The notes under the pieces: model-generated
Seen by the model: the letters and a program-made list of their open reading frames with translations, nothing else
The model's database searches: none
Told to the model about the DNA's origin: nothing
In this document: piece after piece, positions 42,287 through 53,964 of the stretch
Layout of the letters: each line of letters starts with the position of its first letter
Numbering within the stretch: position 1 is the stretch's first letter
Source of the DNA: Monocercomonoides exilis
Taxonomy: Eukaryota; Preaxostyla; Oxymonadida; Polymastigidae
NCBI GenBank assembly: GCA_001643675.2
Contig: LSRY02000064.1
Span: 62,001-126,000 of the forward strand
Length of the DNA: 64,000 nt
Direction of reading: 5' to 3'
Position numbers and translations under genes: made by a program

Positions 42287-44329
42287 ATGTTCAAACAGCT
42301 TGATTTTTATTCCAAGCACGTGGATGATGGTTTGCTTTTGATTCTTAAAAATTAATTTCTTTTTATTGTTCGAAACAAAATTAAAAAGATTCTCAACGGG
42401 TCAGAACTTCAACTGGAGCATTAAGTTTGAAATAATTTTCATTATAACAAACAATTTTAATCTATAACTTTTTCAATGTGATACAAAAATCATCTCAAAC
42501 AACTTCAAAAATATAAAGTCTCTGTAATTTCAATTATAACGTGCTTGACGCTTGTTATTGTTGAATTTACAAACTGGGTTAAAGGTGAAGTTAGAAATGA
42601 ACTTACAGTTGACACATCAACTGAAACAGAAATGACGGTATTCTTTGATATTGTGTTTCCAAGATTGGAGTGCAGATGTTTGTTTTTTATTTTTTAATGA
42701 GAATAAATATTAAAATTCAAATTTTAATGAAAAGTCCTTGCTGTTGATTTGACTGATCAAGGGGGAAAACATCTTCACAACATTTGGCAAAATATAGAAA
42801 AAACAGATTTAGAATTAGACGGAAGCGTGATGCAAAGTGGAGCATTGAAAGGTTGATTTTAGTTCAATTAGATTATAAATGACGCATTTTCTTTGACTAG
42901 AAAAATATTCCCTTAATGATATTATAAAGAACGAAAAAGATTTGAGTTCAGAGCAACAGAAAGCCTTGAAAAAATTAGAAAAATGCCTTCCATGTTTCGA
43001 AGCAACCTCTGTTTGATGCAAATATCGTCGTTTCTTAAAATAGTTTAATTATACAAATTTCAACTTTATCTATTTTGAATGATTTTCAGGAACAAGATGT
43101 TTGCTGCAATACATGTGGAGATCTCATTGCGGCTTTTCAAAAGACAAAGATGGATTTTATTCGTGTTCTTAGATACCCACAGTGCAAAAAGTTTGGTTGC
43201 TTAATTAAACAATTCACATACATTTTTATTGATTTTTATATCAACAAAATTTGACTTTGTTTTTATCTTATTTAAAGCCTTGACTGGTCCAATTTATTTG
43301 TTCATAAGGATCGCGGTGGATGCCGAGTTAAAGGTTCCATTAATGCTGGAAGGGTTTGTGAATAACATCTTTTCTTTCTTTCTTTCTTTTTTTTAATTCT
43401 TTTGAGGAAGGAGATTATTTATTTCTAACATTGTTTTCCATAATCGTTAATTTATAATTATTATTGATTTATTATTATTATTTTATTTATTGATTATCTT
43501 TTCATGAATATATTATAAATATGAATTCATATCTGACAAATGCTAACAGGTTGAAGGACGACTGTCTTTGTCTTTGATTCGACCTTTTCGGGTGAATGCG
43601 ACGGGGCCATCAGGACTCATTGACTTCCTCTCAGAGAACTTGAACATGACACACACAATCAACCACTTTTCGTTTGGGAAAGACCATCCAGCGCTGAAGC
43701 ATCCACTGAAAGGACACACAACATATCAGCGTATGCTTGTTGTTATTATTAAAATTAAATCAGAATGTATTCATATTTATTCATTGATTCCGAATAAATG
43801 AACATTTCACTTAAATGCTGATGGCTTGGTGATATTATTTAGCTTATCCTGGCTTCTTTAACTATATTGTGAAGATTGTTCCCACCACATACATTTCATC
43901 ACTGAGCAATGTTGACACTTATCAGTATTCAGTCACTCGCTATTCAAGACGCTTTTCAAACGACGAAACACATTCACCAGGTTCTTTTTTGCCATTATTC
44001 TAACATTCTATTTCAAAGATGCTTTTTTTTTTAAACATGTTTCATTATTTCTTAAAAATTCTATGTTTTTGTTCTTATACATCCTTTTATCATATATGTT
44101 TTTTATTATTTCTAACTTTTTGCTTCAAATGCCATCAGGTGTCTATATTTACTATGAATTCACACCACAGCGCATTATCCTGAGGCAATCGAGAGCGTCT
44201 TTCCTTCACTTCCTGGTGAGGCTGTGTGCTGTCGTTGGCGGTGTCTTCTCAGTCGCAGCTGCGCTGGACAACATCTTATACACCATCCACCTCACAACAC
44301 TATCTAAAACAGACCCTCTTCACATTTAG
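42287..44329 (+). CDS. ERV46: ERGIC-3/Erv46-type COPII cargo receptor (383 aa, 10 exons)
   Basis: Exons are 42287-42329, 42389-42424, 42519-42677, 42735-42851, 42901-43010, 43090-43190, 43278-43353, 43550-43730, 43843-43980 and 44139-44329. The spliced protein starts MFKQLDFYSKHVDDDSQRVR, has a first TM segment (ISIITCLTLVIVEFTNWV), then the lumenal FFDIVFPRLECRFLAVDLTD and the twin cysteine motif DVCCNTCGDLIAAF. Next come GGCRVKGSINAGRVEGRLS, NMTHTINHFSFGKDHPALK, QYSVTRYSRR and GVYIYYEFTPQRI, and a second TM (FLVRLCAVVGGVFSVAAALD). The length equals that of animal ERGIC-3. It cycles between ER and Golgi in COPII vesicles. It is the most intron-rich gene here. Confidence 0.92.
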
Positions 44330-44833
44330 TTGAGTCAAAGTTTTCTTCTGATCCTTCCTCATTTGGATTTTAGACAATCAAATCCTGTTCAAATGTCTTT
44401 GAATGGGCTTTAACACTTCACTGTATTTTTATTATTTATTTCTCCTTTTTTGTTATGCGGTAAATATTTGTCAAACTTTATTTTTTATTCAATGCAGAAT
44501 TTGTTTATTAAATCAAAGGATCCTGTAAGTTACAAAATTATAATCATACAAGAAATAGTGATTGCCGTTGCTAACTGTTGTTTGTTTTTTATTCGTTGCA
44601 TATCTCATTTGAAAGACAATTTCCATTGTATTTGATGGAATAACAAATTTCATTAACAGAAATGTGAATTGATTCCATCAATAAACTGGCTTTGAACTCA
44701 ACAAGAACGTTATCAACAATTGTTAAATAATACTGAAATGAATGATGGAAAAATAAACATATTTTTCAGTTTTTTTTTAACTTTGAAAAGAAAAAATATT
44801 GGTTATTAATGATCAAAAGAAGGGTGAGCTTTG
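44330..44833. other. AT-rich spacer
   Basis: 500 bp between the Erv46-like stop and the 11-kb ORF. The 61-codon ORF at 44450-44635 is A/T-driven and is not called. Nothing else seen. Confidence 0.55.
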
Positions 44834-47800
44834 ATGCTCTCCCCAAAGCACATTCATTTTATTTTTTTAACCACAGCCATTCATCTTTTTTGTTCATTTT
44901 TTAGCTACGTTAGAGCAGAAGATGACCAGATTTTTTATGCTTATTTGAACATAATTACTGGATCAGATGAAAACAGTTGCGATTCGCCTGAAAATGCTTG
45001 CAGGTCACTGGCACACGTTATGAGCTTGAACCATAAATATGTGGATGCATATTTCGTTGAGTCGCATATTTTTTATGAATCAAAAGTGGAAGTTAACGAA
45101 TGTTTTTTAAACATATCGTCTTCAACGGACCTATGGGCTATTATCGTTCTTGGTTACACTGAGTCATATTCAACTATTTGCGTTTCAACAGGGACTCTTC
45201 AAATTCGTAATATTCAGCTTAGACTTCCAACACACTCCCAGGAAGTTTTACCTGTTCTTTATCTTAATGATACTGGAAGTATTGCTTTATCTAACTGCAA
45301 GGCTCTAACTTCGGATGAACTATCATTTGAAAAGAGTTTTATTTTTGCAAAGGCTGGAACTATTTCTTTGGAAAAATGTGATTTGGTTTTCCCTGGATAT
45401 ACAACAACTGTTCCTTTTATTAATTTACTTCCTTCTGTTTCATTTACAGCTAAATCTACAAATTTTGCAAAAATAATATGCGTTGATAAGTCGTCTGTTA
45501 TTTCTTCAGAATCTTGGTCCCTTTTCTACATGAATGATACTCACTTTATTGATTGTTCTGGCTCGAGTGAAGCAAAAACGATCAGGCTCACATACAATAT
45601 TCCATCACCTACGAAAGATTATTGTATGAGGGAACATAAAGGAACGATTAACGAAGAAATAAAAGATACAGAAAAATATACACTGTGCATTGAATACTCC
45701 ACGTTTAATATTACTTCAAGTGCAGATTCACCTCTTAGCTACCTTTCACTTTCTGTGAATTTTAATGAGCTGCAAACAAAAAGCCAATCTCAAAACGAAG
45801 AAAAAATGCGAAAATTTGACAATTTTCGCAACGACGAAAGCAGATTTACTGCTTTATTTTCTGATCTGACGTTTGAGGATTATTCAGAAAGAACAATACC
45901 TTCAATATTTGAACTGAAATTTTCTCAGCTAATTGATCCTTCTTCTTCTTCCTCTTCATCCCCTTCCTCTTCTAATTCAGGAGAGTCTCATTCAGTCACT
46001 CTTCTGAACAACGTGTTCAAAGGAGTGCTTGTCTCCTCCAAATCTCCAATCTATGTGGAAGTTGAACCAACTGTTCCATCATCATCATCTTCTTCTTCTC
46101 TCTCACTCATTTCTTCTTCTTCTTCTTCTTCTTACTCACTTCCTTCTTCTTCTCCTTCTCTCCTCTCTGACTCTTCATCTCCATTTCTTGAGCTTCGCAT
46201 CCTCTCCTCCTCGTTCATCGACTGTGCCACGACCAATGCACAATACGGGGGAGTTGTCACTTTGTCTTCGACTTCGAATGCTTGTGGGCTAACCTCATTC
46301 ATCATGAACACCACTAACTGCACACGATGTGGAGCAACCTATCAGAATATAGTGGAAGGCAACCCTTCTGTGGCATTACATTCGAGGAAGAGTTCTGATT
46401 GTTCTTCTTGTTCTTCTTCTGCTTCTTCTTCTTCTTCATCTTCTTCCTCTTCCTTCTCTCTCTCGTCCTATTCAAGTGATGGCGGAGTGATCTGCTGTGT
46501 TGGGTGCATCGATGTGAATGTTCTGTATTGTCAGTTCAATTTGTGTGGGGCAGAAGAAAAAGGAGGTTGCATTGCTGTTGTCCCTGCTGCTGAACTGTCA
46601 TCATATTCTTCTTCATCTTCTTCTTTGTTTTCTTCTTCTTCTCATTCTTCTTATTCCTCCTCCTCTTCATCTGTTTCTTCTTCTTCCTCTTCTTCTTCCT
46701 CTTCCTCCTCCTTCTCTCTCTCTTCCTCCTTCTCTTCCTCTCCAATGCATCTCTCACACTCATCCATCTGCACATGCTCTGTTCGCATTGACCATTCCTC
46801 CTTCTCTCAGAACTCGCTATCTTCTACACACTCTTCAAAGGGAGGTGCTTTGTTCATAGCACTTTCATCATCATCATCAACTGCTTCTTCTTCTTCTTCT
46901 TTACGTTCTTCTTCTTCCCCTTCTTCTTCTTCTTCTTCTATTCTTCCTTCTTCTCCAACTGATTTCTGCTTTTCTGGCTTGTCTTTCTCACAAAACACAG
47001 CCGAAATCGGGAAAAATGTTTTTGTTTTGTGTGGAACAGGGCAAAAACGAGCGAATTTCATTGACTTGGCACATTTCTCGTTCTGCTTCTGTGAAGGAGA
47101 AGAAGCACTGAAGAACTGTTATTGTGTTGGCGATGAAGAGAAGAGAGAGGGAGAAGATATTCTGATGCTGCTGAGGTACGAGGGAAATGTGGTGTATGTT
47201 GGGCAGAGCGAGAAGAAAGGGACTTGCTCAGAAATAACAGTGAAGACAGTGACGTGGATTGCGAGAACGAGAAAGAGGAAAGAAGAGAGAAACTATGATT
47301 CTTCTATTTATTCTTCTATTTATTCTTCTTCTTCTTCTTCTTCTTCTTCTTCTTTATCTTCTTCTTCATTTTCAGAGTTTTCCTCATCCAACAACAATCA
47401 TCCTAACTCAACCTCACTGAACACAGAAATAAATAATCAATCACAAAACACAGAGACACGCACTGTTTATTCCTGCCACGAAAACTACTTCCTCTGCGGC
47501 AGACAATACGACCCTTGTGAAACACTCACCGAAGCCATCAGCCATTTGCCTTCTCCTTCTTCTTCTTCTTCTTCTTTCTCCGAATCAGCGATGTTTCATA
47601 CTTCCTATTTAGGAACTCCTGCTCCAGTGACTTTGCTTGTTGAAGCGACGTTGTCTGTTTCTGAGCATCTTTTGTGTTTGCCTTCGATTTACTCGTCGTT
47701 CACTCTCGGCGCTGCTGACAGCACTGGCAATGCTGAAGTGGTGCTCGTGGAGAAATCAGAGGATAAACAGGAAGTTTCTTTGGATAATAAAATTTCTTCT

Positions 47801-50800
47801 TCTTCTTCTTCTCCTTTTCATTTACATCCATCTAATGCTGCCTCCTTTTCCTCAGAGCCATCCTTCCTCACCTCTTCAACAGACACTAAACTTTCTCGTC
47901 TTTCCTTCAAAGTCACTCCACACACACACACTCAATACTCAACTATTGTCCTCTTCTCTGTTGCTGATCTGGATATCTTTGATTGTTCTCTTGCTCCTTT
48001 AGAAGATGAAGAAGATAAATATTATAATTATTATTCTTCTTCTCATACTTTTTCTTCTTCAGATCCTTCTTCAGATCCTTCTTCTTCTTCTTCTTTGCTT
48101 ACCCCCCTCTCTTTCTGTACAATTTCTTCAGGAACTGTTACTCTTAATTCTATTTCTGTATCTAATCTCCAGTTCGATCCTTATTTAAGCCCATCGAAAC
48201 ATGCATTCTCGTCCTTCCAAGCGCCTTCTTCTCTGTTTGCCATTGATCTCAGCCAAGTTGCATCAGTGTCTGTGATATCGATGAATGTGGCGAATTCTTC
48301 ACTCTCACACTGCTCATTGTTCTCATTCTGCAATTTTGAGAGTGTTGGAACAAACAGAAATGGAGGAGAAGATGAAGAAAACAGAGAAAATGATGGAGAA
48401 GAGGAAAAGTTGAGTGATGATAACGATATTCAATCAGTTAATTCATGTGCAACAGAAAAAACAGAAGAAATAGAGTCATCTTCAAAAGCTTCTTCTTCTT
48501 CTTCTTCTTCTTCTTCTTCTTCTTCTTCTTCTTCTTCTTCTTCTTCTTCTTCTTCTTCTTCTTCTTCTTCTTCTTCTTCTTCTTCTTCTTCTTCTTCTTC
48601 TTCTTCTTCTTCTTCTTCTTCTTCTTCTCATTCTTTCTCTTCCTTCACTAAATCTATCACATTTGTGCTGTCTAACTTCACCAACGTTGTTCTCCAGTGC
48701 AAAAGCAATGAGCAATCAATGCCAGCCATCATGTGCTTTGACAGTGGATGTTCCTCATTCAGCCAAAAAAATGAATACAGTTCAAAGGATGCACGAACAA
48801 GAACACGCAATTTCAAAGGAAATAATCAGTTGTCTTCTTCTTCTTCTTCTTCGTCATCGTCTTCCTCTTCCTCTTCTTCTTCCTTCTCTTCTTCTTCCTC
48901 AAACGTCTTCTTCACATTCTCCGAGTCTCTATTCGAAGGCTGCCAGACTCTGATTGTAGATTCAGTTACTAACTCTTCGTCTCTATCAGCTGTTGGCTCA
49001 CACTGCCTTCTCTTCAATAGATGTGAATGCTCATTGGCCAATTGCTCATTCATCGGCAGCACTTCTGAACTGAACAGCATAAACACTGCAGAAATCACTC
49101 AAAACACAGAAATAACGCAAACAACACAAAGTATTGGAAGGAATACTGCTTTCTCTCTTTCTCACTCTGATTTCTGCTCTCCTTCCATTCATTCATTGCA
49201 AAACGACTTTTCTCCTTCTCTTTTCACCTGGTCTTCTTCCTCAATCACCTTCATCGACACCACCGCCTCCCTCACAAACACCTCCTTCACCCGATTTCTG
49301 TCTTATGGTGCAATCACATCCACTGAGGGATCTGAGCTTGAACTGACACTAGTCTCATTTATGGATAATTCTCCGAACTTGCAGGAGTTTCCCTCATTTC
49401 GGAGAAATATTTATTGCAGTGGAAGCAGCAAAGTGGCTATACATTCTATTGGAGAAGGGGATGGGAAGGAGAACAATGAGTCTATTTGGCTGTTGAATGA
49501 TGGATGTGAAGTGACGGGGGAGAGGAAAGAGGCTGGAGAAACTCTGTTTATTCCGCAGCTCAGTCGAATCCGGATAAATAAAGTGACAAAGGAGGAAGTG
49601 GCGGGAGAGAATGAAGAGAAAGGGAAAGAAGGAGAAGGAGAAGGAGGAGAAGGAGAAGGAGGTGGAGGAGGAAGTGATGCGGATGATGAGATGATTCAGA
49701 TCACTTTCTTTGGCAGTTCTCTTCTGCCCATCGACATCGGATATGAAATACACTGCCTCAAAACAGGCAAGCAAACAACACACACAAAATTGAATTTTCT
49801 GCAGAAAGTGAAAAATTTCATTTTGAGTGCTGTAATTGTGAAAGATCGTTATGACTCTTATAAATCAATGAAAGATATTGCATTGAATTCAATGAATACG
49901 CCATCATCATCATCATCATCATCATCTTCTTCTTCTTCTTTTCTTTCTCCTTCTTCTCCTTCTTCTGCATTTCCTCCTTTATCTGACTCATCCAATACAT
50001 CTGTTGTTTCGAATGATTCGCTCATCCTTCCATTCACCACACACACAAACGACACAGTTGCCATTGGGCTTGTCAAATCTTCTGCTCTTGCGACTTTATC
50101 TTGCTCTTCTTCATCTGCATCATCATCATCATCATCATCATCTTCTTCTTCTTCTTCTTCTTCTTCCCTTTCTTCATCCTCTTCTTCTTCTATTTCAATC
50201 AACAATTTCTCTTTCCAATCTCCTCATCCATCATGTGCTACACACACATCCTCTTCTTTTTCCTCTTCTTCGTCCTCTCCTTCTTCATACTCCTCCAACG
50301 TATTAGAATATGAAGTCTGCATTGTCTATGGCAAATCCATCTTCGACTCCTCCTCTTCCTCTTCTTCTTCCTCCCAGTTGATCAAGAAAACAAGATGTCT
50401 TCGATTAGAGAACGATGATATTGTTCATCCAAACAGCGATGCGGAGAAGACAAGGAATATCGTCATCATCATCGCCTCTGCGGCAGCTGGCGTGGCATTA
50501 GCAGCGTCTGTAGTGTGTGTGGTGGGGACAGCTGAGATCAAAAGGAGGAAGAGGAAGGAGATGGAGAGGCAGGGAAGATACAGCGCAGGCAGTGTGTTAG
50601 AGAACGAGATAGAAGAGGCGAAGAAGAAGAAGAAGAAGAAGCAAAAGAATCAGAAGAAGAGGGATTGGCTGTTACGGGGGCAGTATAATGTGCAAGAGCT
50701 GACAGATATGGATGGAGAAGGCGAAGGCGAGGAAGAAGGCGAAGGAGAGAGAGAGAGAGAGAGAGACAGAGAAAGAGATGATTATTCAGAAGTGAGTGAT

Positions 50801-53332
50801 CCATTGGAGGACGAGGTGGAGCCGATATTTGACCCTTCACTCCTCAAAATGACATCCACCCCGCCACCTCTGCACACGTCTTCGATGTCGATGACGCTGC
50901 CTTCGACTTCTTCGTTTGACTTTTCGTCGTTTTCGGTGTCTTTTGGAGAGAGCGAGAATTCAGAGGAGGATTTGGGGATTGGAGTGAAAGTGAATGAGAA
51001 TGTGGCACAGACAATGATGAAGACACAGACACAGGCACAGGCACGTACTGGTGAGCAGAAGATGAAGAAGTCAGGGAAGGAAATAGAGAGAGAGAAAGAG
51101 AAGGAAAGGGAGAAAGAGAGAGGAAGAGAAGGGGGGTATCCTTTGATGACGCCTGTTTTTGATGAGAATTCGATTGCGTCTGAGCAATACTCACTCAGCA
51201 ATTCTTCATTCTTCGATGAAGAGAACAAAGAAGGGAGAAATAAAGGCGAAAGAGAAGAAGAAGAAGAAGAAGAGGGAGAGGAAGAAAGAGAAAGAGAAGA
51301 AGGAGGAAAAAGAAACAAGAGGAGGAAGAAGAAATCAACAAGAAAGACAAAGAAAAGACAGCTTGTGTTGAGGCAAGCTGGGGTTATCGCTTCTTCTTCT
51401 TCTTCTTCTTCTTCTTCCAAACGGAATTCAAACAACAACTCTTACAATGCCTCTTCTCCTTTTCTTTCCCCTCGCTCTCATTCAACCTCCCTCACTCACC
51501 CAAGCTTATCTCCTCATTCTTCTGCTTGCTTTTCTTCTTCCTCCTCCTCTGCCTCTTCTTCTGCCTCTTCTTCTTCCTTTGCCTCCACCACCTATTCTTC
51601 TTTCTCCTTCTCCTTCTCTTCTCTTCATCCTCCTTCTCATCTGCAAAGACAAAGACATCATCATCACCACAATGCATCTGAATCTCATCTGCCAACAGGT
51701 TTTGCATCGCTTGCAAAGGGAACGAAGAATTATTCGCATCTGATTGAAGTGAGTGGGCAGATGAGTGATTATCTGGGGAGCGTGGGAGAGAAGGAGGAGG
51801 AAGAGGAAGAGGAAGGAGGGGAAGGAGGAGGGGAAGGAGAAAGGGAAGGAGAAAGGGAAGAGGGAAAAGAGGAAATTAAAGGAATTATTAGAATGAAAGA
51901 TGAGGAGATGATGACAGATGAAAGAGGAGATGTGTTAAAAGAGGAGAATGAAAAGGGGAAAGAAGAAGAAATTGAGAAAGCCACAGAAAATGAAGAAAAG
52001 GAAGCAAAAGATAGAATTCACAAGGGACATATCAACAAAACAGAAGCAATTGACGATGATGACAACAATAAGAATAATGTTGTTGTTGATGATAGCAAAA
52101 AAGATGAAGCAATTTGTGTTGAAGAAGAAGAGGAAGAAGAAGAAGAAGACGATTTTGGATATCCAATTGAAGTAGAAGATGACAACGACGAAGAAGATTA
52201 CAACAATGAAGAAGAAGAAGATGATGAAATAGACGATGAAGAAGACGATGATGATGAAGATTCATCGCATTTCCTGTCAACATCATCATCAGCGTGTGTG
52301 TCTTCATTGTGTGCTAACAACAAGCATGATTATGCGCTTCGCCTGCCTCCACAGTCGAAGATGGACAAAATAATGGCGCTGAAGAGGAGGATGTGGGGGG
52401 TGAGTGAGAAGGAGATGGAGGAAGAAGTCAATTTGGAGAAGAAGGAGATGGAAGCTGAGAAGATGAAGGTGCTTTTTGGGTTGAATCTCAGTTCATCTGC
52501 TACATCTTCTCCTTATTCTGTGTGTTTTGTATCACATCTGCGATGCAACGGAACCCCTTCTTCTCCAATTCCTTTGTCTTCCTCCTCCTCTTCCTCTTCT
52601 TCTTCCCTTTCTTCTTCTTCTTCCCTTTCTTCTTCTTCCTCTCAGCTTCTTCCTCGTCGCTTTCTAAGTGACAATCAATCCGTTTTTTCTCTGTCTGCCC
52701 AGTCTGTTTTCTCTTCTCAATCAACATACACAGTTTGTTCAGTCTCTTCTTCCATTCTCTCTGATCTGAAGAGCATTGTCTCTATCACCGGCTCTGTTTC
52801 CCCTTTGAACAATGAAGAGAATGGGAAAGAAGGGAAAGGGAAAGAGCAGAGAGAAGAAGAAATGGAAAGCAGGTTGTCTTGTTTGTCCTATTCTCGTTCT
52901 GTCTCTTCTGCTCATTGCAACAAGAATCACAAAAGAAATCAACATCTTCAAACAAAACAGAACAAAAAAGGAAAAGAAAATATTCCTTCTTCTTTCTCAA
53001 CAGCAATAACAAGAATGCAAAATGAGAGCAAAAAAAGCACAATAAATAAGACAACCAATGCTGATGCGTCTGCCACATCCAAAGAAATAACCCCCAACAC
53101 GAATGAAACACACAGAAAACGCTTTCTTCCTTCGTCTTCTCCTTTCTTCTCGTCGACTGTCCAAATGTCTTCTTTCTCTCCTTCTCTCATTGGCGCTGTG
53201 CATTTTCAGTCTCTTCATCCTTTCAAAGACATCAGCACTGGCTTTTCTTCGTGTTCTCACACTCCTGTCTCTTCTCCTTCTCTTCCTTCTGTTCATCAGC
53301 CCCCTCCTTCTTTCTCTTCTTCACCTTCTTCT

Positions 53333-53364
<32 letters not shown>

Positions 53365-53932
53365 TTCCTCTTCCTCTTCTTCCATTTCATCCTCTGCTAA
53401 CACTTCTCCAATGGCAATAAGTCTTCATTCACCACGTCTATCTTCAATACTCAGTTTCACCCCTCTTCCACCTTCTACTTCTTCATCTGCATCTTCCTCC
53501 TCCTCATCTTCCTCTTCTTCTTCTTCCTCATCATCACCAATGACAACCACAACTTCCTCCTCCTCCTCCTCCTCCTCTTCTTCTTCTTCCTCAACATCAC
53601 CTCCATTCACCCCTCCCTCTCACTCCATCGCACGCAACCCTTCCTCCTTTTCTCGCACCCATTTCCCTCCCTTCTCCACTCCTCCTCCTCTTATCTCTTC
53701 TCCTCTTGTTCCGCTTCCCCCTCAAACAACAGCTCATTCTTCATCTGCTGACACTTCTTCCTCTGCAAACAGTGAAATCCCTGCTTCTTTTGTGCAATCA
53801 CCTTCTTTGCCATCAAAATCTAATGTTATTTCATCTTTGCCTTCTTCTTCTTCTTCTTCTCCTTCTCTTTATCCTTCTTCTCCTTCCTTTCCTTCATCAT
53901 TTCCTTCCTCTTTCTCTTCTTCTCTTCCTTCT

Positions 53933-53964
<32 letters not shown>

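Noticed and set aside
48482..48715. Poly-Arg minus ORF and poly-Phe plus ORF over the TCT tract
   Set aside because: These are the other readings of a pure triplet repeat. Only the serine frame belongs to a long ORF with signal peptide, TM and conserved islands.
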